Positions 10,544-21,375 of a stretch of 64,000 nucleotides of DNA are shown one piece after another. The position numbers were made by a program, and so were the translations under genes. The stretch comes from Acanthosepion esculentum (Eukaryota > Mollusca > Cephalopoda > Sepiida > Sepiidae), in contig OZ038488.1 in assembly GCA_964036315.1 (NCBI GenBank), positions 63,283,254 to 63,347,253 of the forward strand, in the 5' to 3' direction. Position 1 is the stretch's first letter, and each line of letters starts with the position of its first letter. The notes beneath the pieces were generated by a model. That model was not told the origin of the DNA, ran no database searches, and saw nothing but the letters and a program-made list of their open reading frames with translations.

Positions 10544-10606
<63 letters not shown>
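10528..10606. repeat. (CTAT)n(CT)n(TA)n array
   Basis: Three simple repeats succeed each other and abut the left end of a mariner-like element. Confidence 0.95.
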
Positions 10607-10611
<5 letters not shown>

Positions 10612-11524
10612 GCGATGGGTAAATTGTCGCCAATTCATATTTTTAATTTCGGGCATACGTGTTGTTTGTTCTTGGTTTGTAGACTGCACTATACAGTATA
10701 CTAGGGTCATTAGCGCACCGTCTGTGAGAAAAGGAGCAACATGACGCAATTCAGTCCGCCTGGAATTTAGAATCTGAGGGAGTTCAGAGGATTCGGAAAC
10801 AGTTGGATGAGTTTAATGATGATTATGAAAGTGTTTGGAGTGGCCACTAGTGATGGTGACGTTATGCCTCCATACATCTTCCCACAGGGTCTCAGACTCA
10901 ACACGGTGGCTTACATCAAGTGCCTTGAGAAAGAAGTGGTACCTTGGGTCTAGAGGGTGGCTTCTGGAAAAACCTATTTCTGGCAACAGGACTCTGTACC
11001 ATACCACACAAGCAGAAGAAAACAGCCATGGTTGTCTGACAATTTCTGCGACTACATCATCGCTTACATCTGGCCACCTAACTCCCCAGACTGCAACCCC
11101 CTTGATTATTATGTGTGAGGCGCAGTTTGTGCGAGAGACCAACAAAATTCCTTGTAATATCAAAGATGAAAGGAAGGCAAGGATTATTGCAGAAGTTACC
11201 AACTTAAACAAGGAGACCACCCAGAAGTCGTCTGAAGCCAATGGCGATTTTATTGAATATAAATACACTTTGGTATTTAAAGATATCGCACCATTTACAT
11301 GATAATGTTGATCATTTTGGCCGCCATAGGTTTTACAGTAAATCACTAAATCATCCATAACTTTTGTATTATCCTCTCAAATTACACCAATATCTCAGAC
11401 AATAACAATTACTATCGTATTTATTATCTGTGAAAATTATAGAATATAAAACAACTTTAATAAAAACTTAAACATACTTTTCTGACGAAAACAATGCCGT
11501 TCTGAACATTTTGGCCGCAACTGT
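10607..11524 (+). mobile_element. Tc1/mariner-superfamily transposon remnant
   Basis: The plus-strand translation between 10815 and 11150 has SDGDVMPPYIF, then YFWQQDSVPYHTS and WPPNSPDCNPLDYYV. These are the second and third catalytic-region motifs (QQD..PxHT and the NSPD.NPLD block) of IS630/Tc1/mariner DDE transposases, which cut and paste DNA at TA sites. In-frame stops at the third motif and elsewhere inactivate it. Likely ends are GGGTGCGATGGGTAAATTGT at the left and the reverse complement of TTTTGGCCGCAACTGTA at the right; their match is only partial. The N-terminal DNA-binding part is missing. Confidence 0.7.
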
Positions 11525-11536
11525 ATGTATATATAT

Positions 11537-11792
11537 AAGAAATTGTTAGGAGGATTTGAGATAATGATAATTAAGTAATTCATCGAGTTTTAGAAGAAAC
11601 CTCAGCAGAAAGCACTGGAGGGGCGTTTCGTCCTATATTTGGGACTACCTCAGCAGTGCGCATCCACTACCAGGAATTGAAACCCTGACAGTTACGTTAT
11701 TAAGCAAACGTCATACCCACTGTGCCACGGGCCCCGGTAACGAAGAAGTAACGAATTAAACTCGACATAGCGCCGCTCATTCACATATTTCG
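11537..11792 (-). mobile_element. tRNA-derived SINE with hammerhead ribozyme motif (family 2), copy 1
   Basis: Read on the minus strand: a leader GAATGAGCGGCGCTATGTCG, then a tRNA-like head (CCCGTGGCACAGTGGGTATG, then GGGTTTCAATTCCTGG as B box), then the ribozyme-like core at 11612-11659, then a body ending AATCCTCCTAACAATTTC. The anticodon-loop region TTGCTTAATAAC resembles tRNA-Lys. The hammerhead segment has CUGAGGUA, stem II GUCC/GGAC, GAAAC, and a perfect 6-bp stem I (GCACUG with CAGUGC). Stem III is degraded. Sm-alpha SINE-like elements of schistosomes combine a Pol III promoter with a hammerhead in the same way. Confidence 0.7.
11612..11659 (-). ncRNA. Hammerhead-like ribozyme motif, SINE copy 1
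   Basis: Stem I pairs 11654-11659 with 11612-11617 over six base pairs. CUGAGG plus UA occupies 11646-11653, stem II pairs 11642-11645 with 11630-11633, GAAA is 11626-11629, and the cleavage-site C would be 11618. The stem III side reads ACGCCCCUC and can pair only at A-U. One base is inserted between the CUGANG core and stem II. Confidence 0.6.
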
Positions 11793-11907
11793 TGGTGAAA
11801 CTCATCCAAGTTCCTTAAACCAAGGATTGTGCCCCCGAGAGCCACGACTACTCTCACCAAGTCGCTCCATCCAGAGCATTAGAAGCCGCTTCAAGCAAGG
11901 ATATACA

Positions 11908-12027
11908 AGAAACTGTTAGGAGGATTTGAGATAATCATAATTAAGTAATTCATCGAGTTTTAGAAGAAACCTCAACACAATGCAGAAAGCACTGGACGGC
12001 TGTTTCGTCCTATATTTGGGACTCATA
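11908..12027 (-). mobile_element. tRNA-derived hammerhead SINE (family 2), truncated copy 2
   Basis: The body (AATCCTCCTAACAGTTTC at the end) and the ribozyme stem II (GAGUCC and GGACGAAAC) are retained, with a CAGUGC stem I strand. The tRNA head is gone and a different sequence (ACTGAATTCAGAGTTTTA) takes its place. The core C3 and G5 are changed, so it should not cleave. Confidence 0.65.
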
Positions 12028-12180
12028 AAACTCTGAATTCAGTGGGGAGCTCTGTAAGGTTATCTTGTCCTAGACACACATTCTGTTGTTATGGCGGCAG
12101 TACATGCGAATAATTGGCTTGAACATCTTTAGCTCAAAGGAAGCTTTTCATATCTTCAACCAATCAAAGGACGCTATTTC
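12028..12180 (-). repeat. Dispersed repeat with CTCTGAATTC motif, second copy
   Basis: It shares AACTCTGAATTCA and AAGGTTATCTTGTCCTAGAC with 10200-10310 and is fused to the hammerhead SINE fragment. It may be an alternative SINE head. Confidence 0.35.
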
Positions 12181-12489
12181 AGACTTTTTCGAAATGTACT
12201 GACCAACTGACAAAGTTGACCAAAAAATGAGACTGTGTTACGGTTTTAGACAACGCAGATAAAGCTTCATGGTAATGGTAATACTAATGGATAAGTGAGT
12301 CATTTTCACACAAGAAATATTTCTTTTCAGCATTTACTTTAATGAAGACAAGCAATTTCTCAATTCTTAATGTAAAAACATCCACAGAAATTTGAATCTT
12401 GTTCTTCAACGAATTCTTTATTGTCTCTAAATGCATGTTCTTCTGTTTAAAAATAAAGGATTTCCTTTTCTTGCATTTAAATTTAATAT
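12181..12489. other. No recognisable gene
   Basis: AT-rich sequence with no motif I can assign. Confidence 0.4.
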
Positions 12490-12775
12490 CAATAGCATTT
12501 GTAAGAATAGCCGATTACCGAAGATAAGCAACGACGTGCGCGATGAATACCTAGATGTGTGACCGTTTGGAAATACCAGGTGTTATCAGCTTGGATATAT
12601 GGGTGATGTAATGGATTATGATAGAGAATTGTTAATCGGAGAGCCGAGTTCCAATTCCCGTCGTGTTTGTTATATTCTCTTGCGAAAGGTACGAATCCAT
12701 ATCTTCTCACACCCACCCAGCTATGAGTTTATCAGTAAATCTTGTGTTAATTCCAATCTGTTTGGAATGACTGAA
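12490..12775 (+). mobile_element. 5S rRNA/tRNA chimeric SINE (family 1), plus, 5' truncated
   Basis: It begins inside the 5S-like part (GATTACCGAAGATAAGCAAC to GGAAATACCAGGTGTTATC). The tRNA module follows (GGTGATGTAATGGATTATG, then GAGAGCCGAGTTCCAATTCC). The body has CTCTTGCGAAAGGTACGAAT and ATGAGTTTATCAGTAAATC as in the copy at 35001. Confidence 0.7.
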
Positions 12776-12799
12776 AAAACATACCCCGATCCAAATTAT

Positions 12800-14139
12800 T
12801 AAAAAATCATACAGATGTATTTCGTCCTAACCAATGAAAATGCACCAGTTCTCGGTCCATCCGCCATATTTTTATTCTTTCTTTTCAGAAACGCTACAAT
12901 CACATAACTGTATTCCTTTTACGTGTTAACGCTATTCTAATTTTATGAACCTTTTAACTTATTACTGTTGCTTTGACTAGTTTTGACATGCATATATATT
13001 GTTTGCTTAATATTATTTAGCCCTGTTCTTTTTCTTTCTTTTCTCATTGTTTATTTGAAACCATATAAATTCCGTTTGTTGAGCATTTTTTTTTACAAAT
13101 TATACTCAACCATGTCTATCCCTTGTATCTGTAAAACATTATTACCTGCAAAGAATTCTTACAATGTGAAAATATCTTCTAGCAATAAATAACCTGCAAA
13201 CGGTGAATAAGTCGTATAAAAACAAATCAACCAATCGTAAGAATAGCATTTAATATAAAATGAATAGTCCGATACTGATCAAAATCCTTGCCAGCCCAAA
13301 CAGTTTGACCAATTGAAACGAATATTGGTAGAACGCCATTAATTGTCTTTCTCTTCCCCGTTGACACGAGTCAAGTCAAGCATAAGTTAAAGGTTTCTTA
13401 ATTCTTAAAGTAAAAAAAATCGAAAGGAAAAGTTACTAAAGAAGAAATATGGAAAGATGGCCGCTATTTCATTATTTTTTCCTCTCCTTTAATACATCGC
13501 TGACCAATAATTTTCCCTGCCCACACGAGAAAGGTTGGTATTTATCTCTGCCCACAGGAGAGTTACTGCTAATCCTAGCCTGACACCATTACCATGTGAT
13601 CTATTTACTGGCCATCTCTCCCAGTGAGAACGCTGGTAGGGTGACTATGAGGTAGAAGTGAGATTCACAAGTGGTAATTGATACTCCCAAGCGAGTAATT
13701 GTCACTTGATATCAAGTTGATTGGCTGGAATGTTTGGGAATTTCAATATCTGTAATCTACCCGGACGCTACCTACATGGGTATCTTGGGAATTGGGAATG
13801 AGGAAACAAATGATAAATGCGATTTAAAAAGAGAATGAATTAATAGACAATGATTAGAACGGGCGGTCAGGCTATTAAATATAGATACACAAGGACAGAC
13901 ATATTGATAGAAACAGACTGAAATAGACCTACGTAGATAGGATGAACATATGTGCATATGACAGAGGAATAAAGATACAGATTCAACAGGTTTGATAGGC
14001 GTGAAATGTACGAGAGAGCATAGTTTGAAAATAAGTAGACTGGACAAAAAAAAACTAATGATAGATAGATAGATAGATAAAATAAGGTAAATAAAGGTAG
14101 ATAGAATGAACACGTGTGACAGGGAAATAGAGGTACTCT
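12800..14139. other. No recognisable gene; short (GATA)n near 14060
   Basis: Frames of up to 113 codons exist, but their Ser/Leu/Ile-rich composition follows the sequence and shows no domain. A five-unit GATA run lies near 14060-14085. Confidence 0.4.
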
Positions 14140-14780
14140 TCTTTCGTTATGTACCGTGTACCATGAGAACGTAGATGATCAGGAATCTCCACAACTTCCT
14201 GTCCTTTGTAGGTCTTAATATTTTTCGTTTTTGCTATTTATCCTAAAACCTGTTCCGCCATCCATTTAATTAAACCCACTAAATATGCTATGCGTCGTCT
14301 TCCTTTGTCCTTTTGCCCTCAATCTGTCATGTGAGTATCAGATTTTCCAAGACCTCTTTCCTCATTAAATGCCGTAGACATTTCAACTGTCTCTTCCTGA
14401 TTTAAGTATGAGTTTCCTTTTTGTTAACGTTTTTTCTGTCACTGCTCACATATTCAGTCCATGGTATTCTCAGCATCCTTCTGTAGAACTACATTTCTCT
14501 TGGCTCAAGTCTCTTCTTCATCTGTGATGAAATTGTCTAAGATTCACTGCCATACATGAGGACTGATATCACGTAACAGTTTAGTAATTTAGTCATTGTT
14601 TCTAGCGAACTTTTCCTATTTCTTAATTCTGTGCTTAGCTTTCGGAATTCATCTTTGGATTTCAGTGTCGAACTCTCTATCCTCTCTTAAAACACTTCAT
14701 AGATATTTTAATTTTATTACTAATTTCATTCTGGTATCTTCGATTTCACTGATCAGCATAAGGCAATTCTCACCGGACCT
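14140..14780 (-). mobile_element. LINE type B 3' region, minus
   Basis: Read on the minus strand it matches the order of type B copies: the CCTAAGCTAAGCACAGAATT-type region, FYRRMLRIPW-like codons near 14480-14520, and the terminal segment near 14150 (GGAGATTCCTGATCATC). Stops and frameshifts are dense. It meets an oppositely oriented piece of the same family at about 14810. Confidence 0.65.
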
Positions 14781-14809
14781 GTTCAACCTATACGGCGAGA
14801 CAATTTAGA

Positions 14810-15115
14810 GAGGCGTGAAAACCCTACCAAGATTTAGCATTAGCAGCCACATTCTTAAAAACATAAGATACGCAGATGATACAGTACTGATAGCACACAT
14901 GGAAATGAAATTACAAAATCTCCTACAGAAGGTAGCGACGAGGAGTGAGAAGAAGGGACTAAGCATAAACTACAAGACAGAATGCATGGTCATCAGTAAA
15001 ACGATGAGCCCGAAATGCGATTTGCAGATCGGGAACACTTGAATCAAGCACACGCGGAAGTTTAAATATCTGGGAAGCGTTTTGACAGAGGACAGTAAGT
15101 GCGACATTGAGATCC
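14810..15115 (+). mobile_element. LINE type B reverse transcriptase core fragment, plus
   Basis: The translation has IRYADDTVLIAHME, carrying the YADD catalytic motif of reverse transcriptase. It continues with KKGLSINYKTECMVISKTM and PKCDLQIGNT, a pattern typical of the family. A TGA at 15040 ends the frame, although the sequence continues in register (KFKYLGSVLTE) to about 15100. Confidence 0.75.
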
Positions 15116-15400
15116 ATAGACGCTTTCTTAATACTCTGCTTAGCTTTTGGAATACATCTTTCGCTATCACAATACGACTTCGGATTTCAGTGTCGAACTT
15201 GCTGGCATCTGTAAAAACATTTCACAGATATTTAAGTTTTGTACTTGTTTGATTTTTGTGTCTTCAATTTGAAGTTCGCACTTTGGATTCATCCTTTTGC
15301 TAACAAACAGGGATTCTATCTTCTTGCAGTTGATATTTAATCTTTTCTTCTCGCTTTCCTTCACTAACATCTGTAGGACGTTTTGTAGTTTTCTTGGTTT
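15116..15400 (-). mobile_element. LINE type B reverse transcriptase fragment, minus
   Basis: The minus-strand frame at 15167-15370 reads EKKRLNINCKKIESLFVSKR and CELQIEDTKIKQVQNLNI, homologous to the plus-strand piece just upstream. The two lie tail to tail, which reflects independent insertions or an inversion during integration. Confidence 0.65.
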
Positions 15401-15419
15401 GTGCTATTTGATGACTATC

Positions 15420-15456
15420 ATATATGCGAATGAGCGGCGCCATGTCGAGTTTCCTT
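15420..15456 (+). mobile_element. Leader-only fragment of SINE family 2
   Basis: GCGAATGAGCGGCGCCATGTCGAG (given here in part as GAGCGGCGCCATGTCGAG) matches the leader of the copy at 16235. Confidence 0.5.
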
Positions 15457-15464
15457 ACTAGTGA

Positions 15465-15860
15465 TGTTCAGTTTTTTTTCTTCTCGCTTTCCTTTACTGC
15501 CTTCTGTACTTATTCTTGTTAAATACTTATTGGATTTTGGTAGATCCAATTTGTAAGTTGGATATTAGGCTGTTCCATTTAAGAAAAACCATACATGCTG
15601 CCTTTTTACAATTGATGTTTAGTCCTTTTTTCGCCCACTTTTTCCCTACCTTCTGTAGGAATTCGTGTCGTTTCTTTTTTGTGTCTGCTATCAACACTGT
15701 GTAATCTGCATATCTTTGTTGTTGAAATTGTAGCCGCCAATAATGAATCTTAGTAGAACTTCTAATTCTCTCAGAATCCTCTGAATAAACACGGTCAGCA
15801 GACACCTCCTTGTCTTACGCACCTGTCTATTTTTGTATAACTGCTGAACTCATTTTCTAC
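15465..15860 (-). mobile_element. LINE type B reverse transcriptase fragment with altered active site
   Basis: The minus frame at 15527-15805 reads RYADYTVLIADTKKKRHEF, so the second Asp of YADD is Tyr and this copy is catalytically dead. KKGLNINCKKAACMVFLK follows. It is contiguous with further decayed sequence to about 15860. Confidence 0.7.
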
Positions 15861-15987
15861 CAGTATAGGTTCTTGATTATTCTAATATCTTCCCAAACAT
15901 GTGAAGGTTACTGAGCAATTCCAACAGATATTTATGGCATACTTTACCGAAATATTTTGTGTAATCTCTAAAACACAGGTATACAGG

Positions 15988-16490
<503 letters not shown>

Positions 16491-16839
16491 TAACGATAGT
16501 ACTGGGAAGAGAATTTCCGAAGTCCGACACTCAGATTATTTTGGGTCGCAAAAGGAGATGCTGGGACAAACAAATTCCATCTTGAGTGTCTTACAAAACT
16601 GTTTGTAAGCGTGTCTGTCTGCTAGTGTTCTGATATCATTTTCCTATTACGGACTTGATTTGTATTTTTTAGACAAATATTTATGCATGTCATTCTAATA
16701 ATACGACACTTGGCATTCCCAGAACTTTGTAAGTTTCCCCTTGTCGTTTGTTATCAGGCACTGATTGTTGCCCAGCCCTGAACTCGCGGATACAGTTGTA
16801 AATTGTTGTGTGCGAAGCTCAGGCATCTCCATTAGCTTC

Positions 16840-17235
16840 TTGCAACTGATGAACTGATAAATATCTGAAGGCCTGCAACACGGAGAATTTGTGCATTTAA
16901 AGAAATTATTTCCTGGCACAATTTCGAACTGTATTGGAATGCATCCTATCAAGAATATTCAGAAGTCAATTGATCAATGCGTTGGGTTTGTCGGGAATTT
17001 TCCCTAATATTTTCATTTCTCTCCGAATTTTCTGCGTCATTCCTGCCACAGTTACATCTGCAGAGAGCTCTTTTAATCACTTCAAACGAATAAAAAAAGA
17101 CTATCAACTCACAATAATGCTTCAAGACTTAGCAACTCAGTAACCCATGCGATCGAGTGTGATTTGGCACGAGACTTTGAGGGACTCATCGTGTATTTTG
17201 CTTCAATGAAAGTTCGAAAAATGCGCTTTTAAGCT
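16840..17235 (+). mobile_element. hAT-type transposase C-terminal fragment
   Basis: The frame 16934-17143 reads GIFPNIFISLRIFCVIPATV followed by TSAESSFNHFKRIK, which matches the hAT dimerisation domain (FP.....R..L.IPVT...AERSFS.LK.IK). A stop follows at 17141, but the homologous register continues to about 17230. An upstream frame has LQHGEFVHLKKLF. hAT transposases cut DNA leaving 8-bp target duplications; only the C-terminus remains here. Confidence 0.65.
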
Positions 17236-17366
17236 GCTTTGGAACTGGTTTTAGTTTTCGCATTTTTTCAATATAATACCGATTCGTCATTTTGTTCTAT
17301 ACTTTTTGTAAAGAAGACCCACTCCCAACCCCTAAAGATATTTTCTTGAGGGCCATCAGGTTTCGA

Positions 17367-17389
17367 GGCCCGGCACATTTGTGCCGGCT
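17367..17389. repeat. Short palindrome
   Basis: CCGGCACATTTGTGCCGG forms an 8-bp perfect inverted repeat around TT, in a locally GC-rich stretch just before the GATA array. Confidence 0.7.
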
Positions 17390-17412
17390 GTCCCCTCACT
17401 CTCGCTGTCATT

Positions 17413-17414
17413 GT

Positions 17415-17461
<47 letters not shown>

Positions 17462-17471
17462 TGAACAGCAT

Positions 17472-17531
<60 letters not shown>

Positions 17532-17542
17532 TGAACAGCATT

Positions 17543-17593
<51 letters not shown>

Positions 17594-17686
17594 TGAACAG
17601 CATTATAGATAGATAGATAGAGATAGATAGATAGATAGATAGATATGAACAGCATTATAGATAGATAGATAGATATGAACAGCATT

Positions 17687-17722
<36 letters not shown>
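17413..17722. repeat. Compound GATA minisatellite with interspersed 18-mer
   Basis: GATA blocks are interrupted five times by the same 18-mer ATATGAACAGCATTATAG, at about 17459, 17529, 17591, 17643 and 17673. Spacing shrinks from 70 to 30 bp along the array. Confidence 0.95.
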
Positions 17723-17779
17723 TGAGAGAAAGATAAACATTAGACTAAGCTAATTTCAGAGATGCGTCATCAAAATCAC

Positions 17780-18190
17780 GTGTTCTGTAAACCTATTAAG
17801 GTTACTTGGGGCATTACATGTTCTGAAACCGTAACTGTATTAGACAATACATCACTCTTCAAGTTCTCTTTGAAATCAGAATTATCATTTGCCTGTCCTG
17901 GCTCCCCTAAGGAGTCCTAAGTGCCTGTTGTGCTCTGTTATTTTCGCTAGTCTGAATTCAGAAATTTTCTCGGGTTGTAATTTAGAGTGTTTCTTGTCTG
18001 TTTCTTTCCTTTTTCTTTATCATTTCTGCAGCAGCATGGAGACCAGCTCTGATGAGATGTATCTTGTTTTTGTGTGTATTCAAAGTCACAAGCCAGTTTT
18101 TTTTTTTTCGCCAAGGGGGAGGGATCACTTTGTTTTTGGAGGTGTTGCCATAATCGGTGGTATCATCTGCATAGACTTTTACTAATGATC
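17780..18190 (-). mobile_element. LINE reverse transcriptase fragment, minus
   Basis: The minus strand reads YADDTTDYGNTSKNKV near 18174-18127, a YADD-containing palm motif in the CR1/Jockey style (YADDTT.YG..S). Downstream codons decay quickly. This is a tentative family call. Confidence 0.45.
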
Positions 18191-18529
18191 TGATGATTTT
18201 CCCTAGGCAGATAATTAATGAAACACGGAAAGAAGGTAGTATCGAGCAGAGCGCCTTAGATGACGCCTGCGTTGATTTCGTAGACAGAACAAATATTTGA
18301 TAAGCATGGATAAACGTGCGTGCAATAAGATGTCGTGTCTAAAGAACGATTTTTCCCATGACACCTTTTTGTTAACTATGTTCACTCACCGGCAAAGTTT
18401 ACTGTTTTAAAGAACGATAACAATGAATATTTTTTAAGACACCATGTTGGAAATTAATAAGAACAGAGCAACCCTTTGCACCTTCTGAAGATCACGCTTT
18501 CCACTGACATGGAGTGAGATTTCATCGAA
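18191..18529. other. No recognisable gene
   Basis: Nothing on either strand matches the repeats or families seen in the rest of the window. Confidence 0.4.
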
Positions 18530-18749
18530 TAAATTGCTATGTCTACTGCTAGAAAGTTGGTTCATTGTGTCGTACTAGACAGTTTTTTCTTTCTTTTCAG
18601 AATCCATTTTGTGCATTTATAAATCCACCATTCGTCCGTGCATTGAATACTGTTGATATACCTGGTCTGGTGTTCCTTTTAGACATCTTGAGATTCTTGA
18701 CAAAATCCAAAGAATGGTCTGTAAAATAATCGATCCTGACCAGGCATCT
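18530..18749 (+). mobile_element. LINE type A fragment, left flank of the gypsy insertion
   Basis: The order AAAGTTGGTTCATTGTGTCG, FCAFINPPFVRALNTV-like codons, then ATTCTTGACAAAATCC and ATCGATCCTGACCAGGCATC follows type A copies elsewhere. It stops at 18749, where the LTR element begins. Confidence 0.65.
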
Positions 18750-18890
18750 TGTTATGGGAACTTACCCATAATAATAATAATGGACTATTCCGGACATCAT
18801 AAATACTGCGCCTCAAGAGGGAGCAGTCAGTAGCCTGACTTTTCTGTTTTGCATTTCAACTTGTACGTATTTTCTTATGTTAGTCTCATC
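18750..18890 (+). repeat. 5' LTR portion of the gypsy element
   Basis: The sequence begins TGTTATGGGAACTTACCC, agreeing with the TGTTATG left after the polypurine tract. The 3' boundary of the LTR and the primer binding site are not evident because the adjacent segment is rearranged. Confidence 0.5.
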
Positions 18891-18964
18891 TGCTTGGTCA
18901 GTCCTCATAATTCTTATTCCGCTTTTGCTTTCTCTTCTATTCCAACAATGAGAATATTATGTCC

Positions 18965-19053
18965 TATTTTTTTACATGAAACACAAGTTTTAAAACGATA
19001 TGTACAGTCTTTAAACCAATGACAAGTCCCACAGCAATAGCATGGACTGGGTG
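18965..19053 (-). pseudogene. Gag-type double CCHC zinc knuckle, inverted
   Basis: The minus strand encodes CYCCGTCHWFKDC (C-X2-C-X3-H-X4-C) and then CVSCKKIGH, the start of a second knuckle whose last Cys is replaced. Nucleocapsid knuckles of this kind bind retroelement RNA. The orientation is opposite to the adjacent pol, so an internal inversion or a second insertion has separated gag from pol. A stop follows soon after. Confidence 0.65.
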
Positions 19054-19129
19054 GTAGTTTTTTCTGATATTGATTTTTAGAGTTAGAAAATTTTGTTTTA
19101 CCTGTTCTTAGACAAAACTGAACAAACCT

Positions 19130-19516
19130 GCCATGTTAAAAACGGATAAAATTGCTAGATGAGTTACGGGGAGAAAGATAAAATTTGAGGGTGAAGTAAT
19201 TACAAATGTAACATTTAATGGAATGACGAAAAAACTAAAAATGTATGTCTTAAGAAATACAGAAAATCTATTCGGAACGGACTGGATGCAAATATTCGAA
19301 CTGTGGGATTTACCTATAAGTACATACTGCCAAAATGTAAAAAGCTTATCAACCGAGGCAGACAAATTAAAAGAAAAACTAAAAACGAGTTTCACCGAAG
19401 TATTTTCAGCAGGTCTCGGAAGATGTAAGAAAACGGCAGCAAATATCGAAATAAAGGAAAACGTTCAACCTATCTTCATGAAAAAAAGGAAGTTTTGCGT
19501 CAATAGAAAAAATTGA
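19130..19516 (+). pseudogene. Protease-to-RT linker region of gypsy pol
   Basis: The frame encodes GEVITNVTFNGMTKKLKMYV and GTDWMQIFELWDLPISTYCQ, which corresponds to the C-terminal side of a gypsy protease and the linker to reverse transcriptase. The catalytic DSG part of the protease lies upstream and is not present. Confidence 0.65.
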
Positions 19517-20125
19517 TCAAGAATTAGCTAGACTCGAAAACACTGGCATATTGACAAGGGTAGAATACAGTAAATGGGCCGCACCGGCGGTCTAAGTCAA
19601 AAAGAAATCAGGAGAAATTCGAGTTTGCGCTGATTTTTCTACAGGATTGAACGCGGCAATAAAGGACTAGCACTATCCTCTACACAGTCCAGAAGAAATA
19701 TTAACTAAATTAAATGGCGGAAATTTTTTTTTAAAAATTGATTTAAGTGAAGCGTACTTGCAAATTCCAGTCGATGAGGAAAGTTCAAAACTACTGTCCA
19801 TAAACACACACAAAGGATTGTACAGATACCAAAGATTACCATTTGGAATTAAGTACGCGCCGGCTATATTCCAACAGACAATGGATACGTTGCTTGTCGG
19901 ACTAGAGTACACGATTGCATACGTGGATGACGTATTGATTAATAGCGAAAGTGTTGAACAACATTGGAATCATGTACAAGAAGTGTTTAAGAGAATACAA
20001 AGCTATGGATTCAAGGTAAAAGAAAATAAGTGCGATTTTTTCATGAAGGAAATTAAATACCTTGGCCATATCATAGATCAAGAAGGTAGACGACCAGCAC
20101 CTAAAAGGTCAACAACAATTTTAAA
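19517..20125 (+). pseudogene. Gypsy reverse transcriptase
   Basis: Codons give KKKSGEIRVCADFSTGLNAA, then KIDLSEAYLQIPVDEES, LPFGIKYAPAIFQQTMD and AYVDDVLINSES. YVDD (about 19920) is the catalytic motif of gypsy reverse transcriptases, and the LPFG and KYLGHIID motifs are in order. In-frame stops occur before 19758 and a shift joins to RNase H at about 20128. The catalytic Asp pair itself is intact. Confidence 0.85.
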
Positions 20126-20127
20126 AA

Positions 20128-21375
20128 ATGCCAGTTCCTAAGAATATAACAGAACTACAAAGTTTTCTAGGTTTAGTGACTTACTACCAGGAATTCATTC
20201 CTCGAATGCATAAACTTCGTGCACCACTGAACGAGCTGCTAAAGAAAGAAAAAGTTTGGCAGTGGACAGATCAATGCCAGAAAACATTTGAAGAAATAAT
20301 TAAAACGTTAACTTTAGATTTATTTTTGGCACACTACGATCCTAAACTAGAAATTATTGTAGCAAGTGACGCGAGCGCTTACGGAGTCGGCGCGTGTATA
20401 TTACATAAAATGCCAGATGGGACAATAAAACCCATCGCACATGCTTCTCGAACGCTATTACCAGCGGAGAAAAATTACTCACAAATAGAGAAAGAAACTC
20501 AGGGTATTATCTTCGCAGTCACAAGATTTCATAGGTACATCTATAGTAGACATTTTACTCTGCAGACGGATCGCAAACCGTTACTAACAATTTTTGGTTC
20601 GAAAAAACGTCTACCGGTTTACACTGCAAATAGGCTACTAAGATGGGGGACAATTCTTCTGAACTACAATTTCAGATTGGAGTATTTACCAACGAAAAAA
20701 ATCGGGTATGCGGATGGTCTGTCGAGACTTATACCAACAAAGACAGAACCATTGGAAGATACGGTAATCGCAGCCCTACGAAATGAAGAAGATATCAGGA
20801 CAGTACTATGTTGTACAGTTAGAAACCTCCCAGTCACACTACAAGACATAAAAAATGAAGCCAAAAATGACGAATTCATAAATGAAACAAAAGCAAAAAT
20901 AGCAGAAAAAGATAAGCAAATATCGGACAGCTTTTCTCTATGCGATAATGTGCTACTTTACAACGAAAGGGTTGTAATTCTCAAAACATTACAAAAGCGA
21001 ATCCTAAAGGATTTCCACATAGGCCATCCTGGTAAAAACAGAATGAAGTCGCTAATGCGAAGCTATGTATATTGGAAAAATATGGACCAGGATATTACTC
21101 AGATGGTGGAAATGTGCAAGGGTTGTAACTTAGCAGCCAAAGCACCGCCAATCATACATAAGCCATGGCCAGAGACTGATCGTCCGTCGTCAAGAATGCA
21201 CGCAGATTATGCAGGACCAATTGACGGTTTCTACTATTTAATCATAGTGGATAGCTATAGTAAATGGCCGGAGGTGTTTCGTTGCAAAAATCCTACTTCA
21301 GAAACGACCATAAATTGCCTCCACGAGCTATTCGCTCGGTTTGGTGTAGTGGATTGCCTAGTCACATATAATTGA
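20128..21375 (+). pseudogene. Gypsy RNase H and integrase, 415-codon open frame
   Basis: The N-terminal part has ELQSFLGLVTYYQEFIP (RT connection), then the RNase H region with IIVASDASAYGVGACI and FTLQTDRKPLL. The integrase zinc-binding domain follows (HIGHPGKNRM with CKGC) and then the catalytic core (HADYAGPIDGFYYLIIVD, SYSKWPEV). The frame ends at the position of the second catalytic Asp: codons there read VTYN and then TGA, so both the Asp and the following Gly are lost. RNase H looks intact; integrase does not. Confidence 0.88.

Noticed and set aside
10813..11358. 181-codon minus-strand frame
   Set aside because: It is the antisense of a mariner-type transposase whose motifs are clear on the plus strand.
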